From positions 124,001-188,000 of the forward strand of contig NZ_JAFKOK010000002.1 of NCBI RefSeq assembly GCF_017303295.1: a DNA stretch of 64,000 nucleotides, written 5' to 3'. The notes beneath the pieces were generated by a model, which saw only the letters and a program-made list of their open reading frames with translations, was not told where the DNA came from and searched no databases. The stretch is from Rhodobacter sp. NTK016B. Its GTDB lineage: Bacteria > Pseudomonadota > Alphaproteobacteria > Rhodobacterales > Rhodobacteraceae. Shown in pieces: positions 8,508 to 15,617 of the stretch (its first letter is position 1; each line of letters begins with the position of its first letter). The translations under genes were made by a program, and so were the position numbers.

Positions 8508-8531
8508 CCAAGGATATTTCCAAGGATATTT
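8508..8531 (+). repeat. 12-bp perfect tandem repeat carrying two Shine-Dalgarno sequences
   Basis: CCAAGGATATTT occurs twice head to tail directly before the ATG at 8534. Each unit contains AAGGA. The distal copy's AAGGA ends 8 nt from the ATG, ideal for ribosome binding, and the proximal copy would be a stand-by site. Slippage here could change spacing or copy number. Confidence 0.8.
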
Positions 8532-8533
8532 CC

Positions 8534-9895
8534 ATGAACGACTGGACCACAAAGATCCCCGATGCGGCCCGCGAATACATTGCCGGGCGGCGACTGGACG
8601 AGATCGAATGCATCCTGCCCGATATCGCGGGGGTTGCCCGCGGCAAGGCGATGCCCGCCTTCAAGTTCGACAAGCAGACGCATTTCTACCTGCCGACCTC
8701 GATCTTCCTGCAGACCATCACCGGCGAATGGGCGAATGCGCCGGGCGGCGAGGACGAGTACAAGGAACCGGACATGACGCTGGTGCCGGATTTCTCGACC
8801 GCTACCGCCGCGCCCTGGACCGCCGATATCACGCTGCAAATCATCCATGACGCGATGACGCAGGCGGGCCAGCCGGTGCCGACCGCGCCGCGCAACGTGC
8901 TCAAGCGGGTGCTCGACCTCTATGCCGCCGAAGGCTGGAAACCCGTTGTCGCACCCGAGATGGAATTCTATTTCGTCGCCCGCAACGTCGATCCCAACAT
9001 GCCGATCGTGCCGCCCATGGGCCGCTCGGGGCGCAAGGCGGCAGCGAAACAGGCCTATTCGATGTCGGCGGTCGACGAATACGGCAAGGTGATCGACGAC
9101 GTCTACGATTACGCCGAGGCGATGGGGCTTGAAATCGACGGCATCCTGCAGGAAGGCGGCGCGGGTCAGGTCGAGATCAACCTCGCCCATGGCAACCCGG
9201 TCGATCTGGCCGACCACATCTTCTATTTCAAGCGCATGATCCGCGAGGCGGCCTTGCGCCACGATTGCTTCGCCACCTTCATGGCCAAACCGATCGAGGG
9301 CGAGCCGGGCTCGGCCATGCATATCCACCATTCGGTGGTCGATCTGAACACCGGCAACAACATTTTCTCGGCCGAGGATGGCAGCGAAACGCCCGCCTTC
9401 CTGCATTTCATCGCCGGGATGCAGAACCACCTGCCCGCCGCCGTGGCGCTGCTGGCGCCCTATGTGAACAGCTACCGCCGCTATGTCCCTGACTTCGCCG
9501 CGCCGATCAATCTGGAATGGGGCCGCGACAACCGCACGACCGGGATCCGCGTGCCGATCTCGGGGCCTGCCGCGCGCCGGGTCGAGAACCGGCTGGCGGG
9601 GATGGATTGCAACCCCTATCTGGGCATCGCCGCGTCGCTGGCCTGCGGGTATCTGGGGCTGAAGGAAAAACGCGATCCGCGCCCGGAATGCCGCATCAAC
9701 GCCTATATGGGCGAGGACGAATTGCCACTGACGCTGAACGCGGCGATCGACCTTCTGGTCGCCGACGAGGCGATGGTCGAGGTGCTGGGCCCGGACTTCG
9801 TGCATCTCTACGAGGCGGTGAAACGCGATGAATACAACGAGTTCCAGCAGGTGATCTCGCCCTGGGAACGCGAGCACCTGTTGCTCAACGTGTGA
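8534..9895 (+). CDS. Glutamine synthetase family ligase, second copy (PuuA-like)
   Basis: A 453-residue glutamine-synthetase-fold enzyme, clearly paralogous to the ligase at 6459. Motifs are EMEFYFVARN, EGGAGQVEINLAHG, GSAMHIHHSV, NSYRRYVPDFAAPINLEWGRDNRTTGIRVP and NRLAGMDCNPYL. The ATG at 8534 is chosen because it follows the AAGGA-containing tandem repeat; upstream in-frame codons overlap the amidotransferase. Two paralogous ligases in one operon, as in several proteobacterial puu-like loci, may differ in amine preference or form a hetero-oligomer. Direct sequence evidence supports the fold; substrate assignment is inference. Confidence 0.88.
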   Translation: MNDWTTKIPDAAREYIAGRRLDEIECILPDIAGVARGKAMPAFKFDKQTHFYLPTSIFLQTITGEWANAPGGEDEYKEPDMTLVPDFSTATAAPWTADITLQIIHDAMTQAGQPVPTAPRNVLKRVLDLYAAEGWKPVVAPEMEFYFVARNVDPNMPIVPPMGRSGRKAAAKQAYSMSAVDEYGKVIDDVYDYAEAMGLEIDGILQEGGAGQVEINLAHGNPVDLADHIFYFKRMIREAALRHDCFATFMAKPIEGEPGSAMHIHHSVVDLNTGNNIFSAEDGSETPAFLHFIAGMQNHLPAAVALLAPYVNSYRRYVPDFAAPINLEWGRDNRTTGIRVPISGPAARRVENRLAGMDCNPYLGIAASLACGYLGLKEKRDPRPECRINAYMGEDELPLTLNAAIDLLVADEAMVEVLGPDFVHLYEAVKRDEYNEFQQVISPWEREHLLLNV

Positions 9896-9897
9896 GT

Positions 9898-9918
9898 GTG
9901 GGGGCTTCGCCCCCCCAC
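9898..9918 (+). terminator. Terminator-like hairpin after the ABC/ligase operon
   Basis: GTGGGGGC paired with GCCCCC..CAC across a short TTC loop begins three bases after the ligase stop. It adjoins a copy of the recurring CCCAAATA-type box (9918-9941, minus orientation). It probably ends the transport/ligase operon, but the same box-plus-hairpin unit recurs elsewhere in the window. Confidence 0.6.
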
Positions 9919-9941
9919 CTCCCGCGGAGTATTTCCGACAC
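9918..9941 (-). repeat. Intergenic box element, copy A
   Basis: Read on the minus strand this contains GGAAATACTCCGCGGGAGG followed by a G-rich hairpin. It matches the other copies in this window (consensus about CTT-N3-TCCCAAATAYYC-CGGGG). It lies between the second ligase and ccmA. Confidence 0.6.
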
Positions 9942-9990
9942 GGTGAGAGGAAACGAGCGGGCGCCTTCGGCCGTCTGCCTTTTCTCGTCT

Positions 9991-10020
9991 TCAGGGTGAG
10001 TATTTAGGGCAGAATGAAGC
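9991..10020 (-). repeat. Intergenic box element, copy B
   Basis: On the minus strand it reads CTTCATTCTGCCCTAAATAC then TCACCC, the same core as the other copies. It lies about 50 bp from copy A in the same orientation. It is the only copy without an adjacent G-run hairpin; a weaker GGCCGAAGGC-type stem follows instead. Confidence 0.55.
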
Positions 10021-10072
10021 AGGGGCGCGGTTTTGCTTGGCAGCCGGGCGCGGGATTGGATAAGCCCTGACC

Positions 10073-10711
10073 ATGGAATTGCGTGTCACGGAACTGGCCT
10101 GCGCCCGCGGGGGATTGCCACTGATCGAGGGGCTGAGCTTTGCCGTGGGCCCCGGCGAGGCGCTGGTGCTGCGCGGGCCGAACGGCTCGGGCAAGACGAC
10201 GCTGTTGCGCACGCTCGCCGGATTGCAGCCCGCGCTGGACGGCGAGATTTCCTGCCCGCCCGAACAGATGGCCTATGCCGCGCATGCCGACGGGCTGAAA
10301 TCGACCCTCAGCGTGCGCGAGAATCTCGGCTTCTGGGCTGCGATCCACGGGGTGAGCGACATCGAGCCGGCCCTGGAGGCGATGAACCTGCGCGATCTGG
10401 CGGATCGGCAGGCGCAGCATCTTTCGGCCGGACAAAAGCGGCGGCTGGGGCTTGCGCGGCTGATCGTCACCGGGCGCTGGCTATGGGTGCTGGATGAGCC
10501 GACCGTGTCGCTGGACGCGGCCTCGGTCGCGCTGTTTGCCGGGGTGGTGCGCGCGCATCTGGCCACGGGCGGGGCGGCGCTTCTGGCCACGCATATCGAT
10601 CTGGGCCTGCCCGAAGCGCGGGTGCTGGATCTGGGCCCCTACAAGGCCGAGATCCCCGCCGATCTGGGCTTTGGCGGCTTCGACGGAGAGAACGGGGGCG
10701 CCTTTCTGTGA
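10073..10711 (+). CDS. ccmA: Heme exporter ATP-binding protein CcmA
   Basis: A 212-residue ABC ATPase of cytochrome c maturation, equivalent to HelA of Rhodobacter capsulatus. Walker [10 protein letters not shown] lies at about 37-45, the signature region is [15 protein letters not shown], Walker B is [12 protein letters not shown] and the H-loop is LATHID. With CcmB, CcmC and CcmD it drives release of holo-CcmE from the membrane complex. It overlaps ccmB by 4 bp. The gene order ccmA-B-C-D-G without ccmE/F/H is the usual Rhodobacterales split arrangement, so those genes should lie elsewhere. Confidence 0.95.
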   Translation: MELRVTELACARGGLPLIEGLSFAVGPGEALVLRGPNGSGKTTLLRTLAGLQPALDGEISCPPEQMAYAAHADGLKSTLSVRENLGFWAAIHGVSDIEPALEAMNLRDLADRQAQHLSAGQKRRLGLARLIVTGRWLWVLDEPTVSLDAASVALFAGVVRAHLATGGAALLATHIDLGLPEARVLDLGPYKAEIPADLGFGGFDGENGGAFL

Positions 10712-11364
10712 TCGCGCTCTTGATCCGCGACCTACGGCTTGCCTTTCGCGCGGGCGGCGGCTTCGGGCTGGGTCTGGGGTTCTTTCTGATCCTCGCCGTG
10801 CTGGTGCCGCTGGGCGTGGGGCCTGATCCGGCGACGCTGGGCCTGATCGCGCCCGGCATCCTGTGGGTCGGCGCGCTGCTGGCCTGCCTGCTGTCGCTCG
10901 ACCGGATCTTCGCGCTCGACCACGAGGATGGCTCGCTCGACCTGCTGGCGACCTCGCCCATCCCGCTGGAGGGCGTGGTGGCAATCAAGGCGCTGGCACA
11001 CTGGATCACCACCGGCCTGCCGCTGGCGCTGGCGGCACCAGTGCTGGGGATCCTGCTGAACCTTGCGGCGCCGGGCTTCGGGGTGCTGATCGTCTCGCTT
11101 GCCCTTGGCACGCCCGCGCTCAGCATGATCGGCGCGTTCGGCGCGGCGCTGACCGTGGGGCTGAAACGCGGCGGGCTGTTGATGTCGCTGCTGGTGCTGC
11201 CGCTCTACATGCCGACGCTGGTTTTCGGCGCGCAGGCGGTGACGCGGGCGGCGCAGGGACTGGACGCCGCGACGCCGCTTTTGCTGTTGTCGGGCATCAC
11301 TGCGGGCTCGGTCGCGCTGCTGCCCTTCGCCGCCGCCTTCGCGCTCAGGATCAACCTGCGTTAA
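10708..11364 (+). CDS. ccmB: Heme exporter membrane protein CcmB
   Basis: A 218-residue protein with six hydrophobic helices. The family pattern is visible in [32 protein letters not shown] and in [28 protein letters not shown]. It is the membrane subunit of the CcmAB transporter that acts with CcmC/D/E in heme handling for c-type cytochromes. Its length matches CcmB/HelB. The start is GTG at 10708, inside the end of ccmA (ATP-binding subunit), so translation is coupled. Confidence 0.95.
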   Translation: MIALLIRDLRLAFRAGGGFGLGLGFFLILAVLVPLGVGPDPATLGLIAPGILWVGALLACLLSLDRIFALDHEDGSLDLLATSPIPLEGVVAIKALAHWITTGLPLALAAPVLGILLNLAAPGFGVLIVSLALGTPALSMIGAFGAALTVGLKRGGLLMSLLVLPLYMPTLVFGAQAVTRAAQGLDAATPLLLLSGITAGSVALLPFAAAFALRINLR

Positions 11365-11429
11365 CCTGCCTCAGGCATATCACGCGGGCGTGGGTTGAGG
11401 CCCGCCCCGGCTCACATTAGGACTTCTGC

Positions 11430-12164
11430 ATGGCATCGCTCTGGGAATACGCGAATCCGGTCAAGTTCATGCGGCTCTCGGGCTGGCTGATGCCGCTGAG
11501 CGCCGTGCTCGCTGCTGGGCTGATCGTGACCGGGCTGATCTGGGGCCTGTTCTTCACCGCCGAGGATTACCGCATGGGGTCCTCGGTGAAGATCATCTTC
11601 ATCCATGTTCCTTCGGCGCTGATGGCGATCAATGCCTGGGCGATGATGCTGATTGCTTCGTTGATCTGGCTGATCCGCCGCCACCATGTCAGCGCGCTGG
11701 CCGCCAAGGCCGCGGCCCCCGTAGGCGCGGCGATGACGATGATCGCGCTCATGACCGGCGCGATCTGGGGCCAGCCGATGTGGGGCACATGGTGGGCATG
11801 GGATCCGCGCCTGACCTCGTTCCTGATCCTGTTCCTGTTCTATCTGGGCTATATCGCGCTGTGGTCGGCCATCGACGACGCCGATACGGCGGCCGATCTG
11901 ACCTCGGTCCTGTGCCTTGTGGGCTCGGTCTTCGCGATTCTGTCACGCTATGCGGCGATCTTCTGGAATCAGGGCCTGCATCAGGGTGCTTCGCTGTCGG
12001 TCGCCCCGGGCGAGCGGATGGATCTGAGCTATCGGATGCCGCTTTACCTGTGCATGATCGGCTTCGGGCTGCTGTTTCTCGCCCTTGTGCTGGCCGGAAC
12101 CCGGACCGAGATCCGCGCGCGGCGCGCCCGTGCCCTGCTGACCCGTGAGAGAGCCCGCGCCTGA
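11430..12164 (+). CDS. ccmC: Heme exporter/heme-handling protein CcmC
   Basis: A 244-residue integral membrane protein with six predicted helices. The tryptophan-rich WWD-like heme motif is visible as WGQPMWGTWWAWDPRLTSFLILF (about residues 113-135). Conserved histidines are in FIHVPSALMAINAWA and the later periplasmic segment (NQGLHQGASLSV). CcmC delivers heme to CcmE in the periplasm. It starts 65 bp after ccmB, and its TGA overlaps the ATG of ccmD by one base. Confidence 0.96.
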   Translation: MASLWEYANPVKFMRLSGWLMPLSAVLAAGLIVTGLIWGLFFTAEDYRMGSSVKIIFIHVPSALMAINAWAMMLIASLIWLIRRHHVSALAAKAAAPVGAAMTMIALMTGAIWGQPMWGTWWAWDPRLTSFLILFLFYLGYIALWSAIDDADTAADLTSVLCLVGSVFAILSRYAAIFWNQGLHQGASLSVAPGERMDLSYRMPLYLCMIGFGLLFLALVLAGTRTEIRARRARALLTRERARA

Positions 12165-12316
12165 TGCCCGATCTTGGAAGCTACGCCACCGAAATCCTGC
12201 TCGCCTATGCCTTGTCGCTGGGCGTTCTGGCCCTGCTTATTCTGGGCACCTGGATCCGCTCTCGGCGCGTCAAGCGCGCGCTGGCCGATCTGGAAGCCCG
12301 CCAAACCCGAGGCTGA
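12164..12316 (+). CDS. ccmD: Heme exporter protein CcmD
   Basis: A small 50-residue protein beginning MPDLGSYATEILLAYALSLG, with a single transmembrane helix (about 10-31) and a basic cytoplasmic tail (IRSRRVKRALADLEARQTRG). This is the classic CcmD/HelD pattern. It shares one base with the ccmC stop (TGATG) and ends two bases before ccmG. It stabilises the CcmABC-CcmE complex. Confidence 0.9.
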   Translation: MPDLGSYATEILLAYALSLGVLALLILGTWIRSRRVKRALADLEARQTRG

Positions 12317-12318
12317 CC

Positions 12319-12861
12319 ATGAAGATCAACCCGCTCCTTATCCTGCCCCCGGTTCTGCTGGCCGGTTTCGTCGCCTTCGTGGCGGTGGGCAATTTCCGCG
12401 AAGACCGCGACGACCTGCCCTCGGCCCGCGCGGGCCATCCTGCGCCGATGGTCGAGCTGTCGCAGCTGGAAGACCTGCCGCTCTTTACCGACGACATGCT
12501 GCGCTCGGGCGAGCTGACGCTGGTGAATTTCTGGGCGTCGTGGTGCCCGCCCTGCCGCGCCGAGGCCCCCGTGGTCGAGGCGCTGGCCGAAGAAGGTTTC
12601 ACCGTACTGGGCGTCAATTACCGCGACGAACCCGACCGCGCGATGGATTTTCTGGACGAGCTGGGCAACCCGTTCACCGCGATCGGCGCCGATCCGCGTG
12701 CGCGGATGGGGCTGGACTGGGGCGTTGTCGGGCTGCCTGAGACCTTCGTGGTCGACGGCGACGGGAATATCCTGATGCGCCATGCCGGACCTATCACCGA
12801 AGAAGTCGTCGAAGAACGCCTGCGCCCGGTGATCGAGCGCGCGCAGGGCGGCGCAAGCTGA
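12319..12861 (+). CDS. ccmG: Periplasmic thiol:disulfide oxidoreductase CcmG (DsbE/HelX)
   Basis: A 180-residue membrane-anchored thioredoxin-like protein. An N-terminal anchor (LLILPPVLLAGFVAFVAVG) precedes the domain, with active site WCPPC at Cys76/Cys79 in NFWASWCPPCRAEAP. GVVGLPETFVVD holds the cis-proline, and GVNYRDEPDRAMDFLDELGNPF is the CcmG-specific stretch. It reduces the apocytochrome CXXCH thiols before heme ligation. ATG 12319 is chosen because it follows the ccmD stop directly; more upstream starts would overlap ccmD. It is the last gene of the ccmABCDG operon (helABCDX order). Confidence 0.95.
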   Translation: MKINPLLILPPVLLAGFVAFVAVGNFREDRDDLPSARAGHPAPMVELSQLEDLPLFTDDMLRSGELTLVNFWASWCPPCRAEAPVVEALAEEGFTVLGVNYRDEPDRAMDFLDELGNPFTAIGADPRARMGLDWGVVGLPETFVVDGDGNILMRHAGPITEEVVEERLRPVIERAQGGAS

Positions 12862-12862
12862 G

Positions 12863-13537
12863 ATGCCCTCCCTGCCCGAAGCCCCATCCGACGCTCAACT
12901 GACGGCGCAGGGGCTTCGCCCCGAGCGTGAGGCCGGGGGCGAGGGCCGGGTTCTGGCGCTGGCCTGCGGCGCGCTGGCGCATGAGATCATCGCCATCAAG
13001 GCAGCGAATGGCTGGACCCATCTCGACCTGCATTGCCTGCCCGCGAACCTGCATCTGTGGCCCGACCGGATCCCCGACGCGGTCGAGGCGGCGGTCGAGA
13101 AATACCGCGCGCGCTATAACGAGATCTTCGTGGTCTATGCCGATTGCGGCACCGGCGGGCTGTTGCAGGCGCGCTGCAAGGCGCTGGGTGTCGAGATGGT
13201 CGAGGGGCCGCATTGCTATGCCTTTTTCTCGGGCAATGCTGACTTCGCCGCGCGGGCCGAGGACGAAATCACCGCCTTTTACCTGACCGACTTTCTGGTC
13301 CGGCAATTCGACGCTTTCGTCTGGCGCCCGATGGGCTTTGACCGCCATCCCGAACTGATCGAGATGATGTTCGGCAATTACGAGACACTGATCTATCTGG
13401 CCCAGACCGACGATCCGGCGCTGGACGCGATGGCGCGCGATTGTGCAAAGCGTTTGGGACTTGCCTATGAACGCCGCGTGACGGGGTATGGGGACCTCGT
13501 TCCCGCGCTCGAAGCCGCCGCGGCGCGGCGCGGATGA
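12863..13537 (+). CDS. DUF1638 domain protein
   Basis: A 224-residue cytosolic protein of the DUF1638 family. The visible hallmarks are VLALACGALAHEIIAIK, HLDLHCLPANLHLWPDRIP, VVYADCGTGGLL and EGPHCYAFFSGN, rich in conserved Cys and His that suggest metal or cofactor binding. In other proteobacteria DUF1638 proteins occur near methyltransferase/corrinoid genes, but none is here. It starts one base after the ccmG stop, so it may be co-transcribed with the ccm genes. The function is unknown. Confidence 0.85.
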   Translation: MPSLPEAPSDAQLTAQGLRPEREAGGEGRVLALACGALAHEIIAIKAANGWTHLDLHCLPANLHLWPDRIPDAVEAAVEKYRARYNEIFVVYADCGTGGLLQARCKALGVEMVEGPHCYAFFSGNADFAARAEDEITAFYLTDFLVRQFDAFVWRPMGFDRHPELIEMMFGNYETLIYLAQTDDPALDAMARDCAKRLGLAYERRVTGYGDLVPALEAAAARRG

Positions 13538-13613
13538 GGCACGCGTCCCTTCCGCAGTTGTGTCGGACCGCCCCGCATCCTAGTCTTGAGAAAACCTTGC
13601 GAAACAAGCACCG

Positions 13614-14774
13614 ATGACCCCGCACGAGATCGACCCCGCCACTCCGGATACCGACAGCGCGCATCGGCTTTCGCTGGTTGACCGCAACCGGCTGCAAACC
13701 TGGTTCCTGGGTATCCTTGCCTTTTCGATGATCCTGTTCCTGCTGGTTCAGGCCCGGTTCATCCTGATTTCGCTGGTGATCGCGATCATCCTGTTCTCGA
13801 TGACCGCCGACGCGATCAATGCTTTCTCGAAGCTGCGCATCGGCTCGTGGAAGATCACCAACTGGCTCGCCTCGATGGGCGCCTTCACGATGATCGCGGT
13901 GCTGCTGCTGACGCTGTCCGGGATCGTCATCAGTCAGGTCAACGCGGTCGTCACCACGACGGTGGGCTATACCGATCAGGCGATCACCGCGATTTCGCGC
14001 CTCGCCGCGTGGATCTCGCCCGAGGCCGAGCAGATGGTCGAAACCTCGATCCGGTCGATCGAAGTCTCGGGCTATCTGTCGACGCTGGCCGGGCAGGCCT
14101 CGAACCTGTTGTCGGCGACGACGCTGGTGATCCTGTTCGTGGGCTTCATGTTCGCCGAACGGCTGTGGTTCAATACCAAGCTCGAAAACCTGCTGCACGA
14201 CCCGGCCAAGGCCCGCCGGGTGGGCAGGATCATCCATTCCATCGTCCGCCGGGTAAACCATTATCTGCTGGTCAAGACCGCCGTCTCGGTCGCCACCGCC
14301 ATCGCCGTCTACGCGCTGATGGAGGGATTCCGGCTCGATTTCGCGGGGCCGATGGCGATCCTGACCTTCGTTCTGAACTATATCCCCTCGGTCGGTTCGA
14401 TTATCGCGACGATCCTTCTGGGCCTCGTCGCGCTGATTCAGGTCCCCGAACCCGCGACCGCGCTTCTGGTGTTCGTCATCGCGGGCATGGTCCAATTCGT
14501 GCTGGGCTCGGTGATCGACCCGATGCTCATGGGCCGCGCGCTCAGGGTGTCTTCCTTCGGGATCATCATCTCGCTCGCCTTCTGGGGGGCGCTGTGGGGG
14601 ATACCGGGGATGTTCCTTGCCGTGCCGATCATGGTCGCGGCGATGATCGTTTGCTCGCATATTCCTTCGGCCCGCCCGGTCGCCGTGCTGCTGTCACGCG
14701 AAGGGCTGCCCGAGATCGAAGAACAGGGAACGTTGCCCGAGGAAGATACCCGCGTCCGGCAGGCGGCGGAATAA
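13614..14774 (+). CDS. AI-2E family transporter (TqsA/PerM-like permease)
   Basis: A 386-residue membrane protein with about eight helices. LVSVATAIAVYALMEGFRLDFAGPMAILTFVLNYIPSVGSIIA-type sequence contains the family's NYIP..GS motif, and VLGSVIDPMLMGRALRVSS is the second family signature. It is named after E. coli TqsA, but members also export other solutes or ions. The substrate cannot be told from sequence. It lies alone between DUF1638 and the RAYT gene; a weak CGGGC/GCCCG hairpin follows its stop. Confidence 0.88.
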   Translation: MTPHEIDPATPDTDSAHRLSLVDRNRLQTWFLGILAFSMILFLLVQARFILISLVIAIILFSMTADAINAFSKLRIGSWKITNWLASMGAFTMIAVLLLTLSGIVISQVNAVVTTTVGYTDQAITAISRLAAWISPEAEQMVETSIRSIEVSGYLSTLAGQASNLLSATTLVILFVGFMFAERLWFNTKLENLLHDPAKARRVGRIIHSIVRRVNHYLLVKTAVSVATAIAVYALMEGFRLDFAGPMAILTFVLNYIPSVGSIIATILLGLVALIQVPEPATALLVFVIAGMVQFVLGSVIDPMLMGRALRVSSFGIIISLAFWGALWGIPGMFLAVPIMVAAMIVCSHIPSARPVAVLLSREGLPEIEEQGTLPEEDTRVRQAAE

Positions 14775-14872
14775 CGGGCGTTTGGCCCGGGTGCAAAGCC
14801 GGTTTCGGCGGCGCTCAGGGCCGGTGCGGACGGCTTAACGCTTATTTCAACCTTCGCTGGCCTGATTGCGCG

Positions 14873-15352
14873 ATGTCATCCTATCGCCGCATCAGGCTTC
14901 CCGGGGCCACGATCTTCTTTACCGTGCATCTCGCGCGGCGCGGCGACACGCTGCTGACCGATCAGGTCGATCGCCTGCGCCTCGCCGTTGCCCGCACGCG
15001 GCGCGAACGCGGCTTTACCATCGACGCGATGGTGGTCCTGCCTGACCATTTGCACTGCGTCTGGACCCTGCCCGAAGCGGATTGCGACTACGCCACCCGC
15101 TGGCGGCTGATCAAGGCCCGGTTTTCCAGGGATCTGCCCGCAGGATCGCGACGGGCCAGCCATGTGAATCGGGGGGAAAAGGCGCTGTGGCAACGGCGCT
15201 ATTGGGAACACCATGTGCGCGACGACGACGAATACGCGGCGCTTCTGGCCTATTGTCGCGACGATCCGGTGAAACACGGACTGGTCGCGCGGCCCGAGGA
15301 CTGGCCATTCTCCTCGGTGCACCGCGATCGACGTGTCGGGCTGCGCCCGTAG
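14873..15352 (+). CDS. REP-associated tyrosine transposase (RAYT, Y1_Tnp / IS200-like HUH nuclease)
   Basis: A 159-residue single-domain HUH-type nuclease of the RAYT family. RRIRLPGATIFFTVHLARRGDTLL is the typical start. The metal-binding pair is in MVVLPDHLHCVWTLPE (HLH, about residues 58-60). LWQRRYWEHHVRDDDEYAALLAYCRDDPVKHGLV contains the catalytic tyrosine region, and WPFSSVHR is the RAYT C-terminal signature. Unlike insertion sequences, RAYTs are usually immobile single-copy genes that act on REP palindromes. A perfect pair of REP-like hairpins begins within its stop codon, exactly as expected for a RAYT/REP pair. Catalytic residues look intact. Confidence 0.92.
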   Translation: MSSYRRIRLPGATIFFTVHLARRGDTLLTDQVDRLRLAVARTRRERGFTIDAMVVLPDHLHCVWTLPEADCDYATRWRLIKARFSRDLPAGSRRASHVNRGEKALWQRRYWEHHVRDDDEYAALLAYCRDDPVKHGLVARPEDWPFSSVHRDRRVGLRP

Positions 15353-15410
15353 GGTGCGTGGTTTCCACGCACCACTTGCCGGATCGGTGCGTGGAAACCA
15401 CGCACCCTAC
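15349..15410. repeat. REP-like inverted pair (BIME) overlapping the RAYT stop codon
   Basis: Two 25-bp arms (15349-15373 and 15386-15410) are perfect reverse complements separated by 12 bp. Each arm is itself a hairpin: GGTGCGTGG, loop TTT or AAA, CCACGCACC. The TAG stop of the RAYT gene is bases 2-4 of the left arm. The tail bases GTAGG/CCTAC outside each hairpin resemble the short guide tetranucleotides next to REP stems. No other copy was found in this window. Confidence 0.9.
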
Positions 15411-15504
15411 AGCGTTGCCGCCTCGAAAACCGTACCGCGCTGTTCGAACGAATACGGCATCACGGTGCTGCGCACATCGCGTCCCGGCGACAGCCCGAAG
15501 GCAG

Positions 15505-15520
15505 ACAGCCTCAGCTGTCA
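15505..15520. repeat. Hairpin GACAGC-CTCA-GCTGTC, near-copy of the lepA 3' end
   Basis: A 6-bp stem with a CTCA loop. The 16-bp core and part of the flank (about 40 bp with mismatches, including a CTTC tract) repeat at the end of lepA about 100 bp away. A related variant (CAGCTTCAGCTG) lies just before era near 22250. It is a short dispersed palindrome of unknown role. Confidence 0.55.
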
Positions 15521-15599
15521 ATCCCCATCCGCTCTTACTTTCACCAAGTGCGACCGCAATTTGCTGACGCAAATCGCTTTCCCGCACCGGCCCTGAAGA

Positions 15600-15617
15600 C
15601 GGACAGCCTCAGCTGTC
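15600..15617 (-). terminator. Hairpin at the 3' end of lepA
   Basis: GGACAGC paired with GCTGTCC (CTCA loop) spans the last codons and the stop of lepA, whose end reads MDS-stop. It is probably a termination or 3'-stabilising stem for the minus-strand lepA transcript. No long T tract follows. Confidence 0.5.

Noticed and set aside
14873-15410. An insertion sequence with terminal inverted repeats
   Set aside because: The inverted repeats lie together downstream of the gene instead of at both ends, and there is no target duplication; the RAYT/REP explanation fits better.
15333-15596. Possible small gene between RAYT and lepA
   Set aside because: The frame runs through the REP hairpin pair and the lepA-like hairpin and has no ribosome site or family resemblance.
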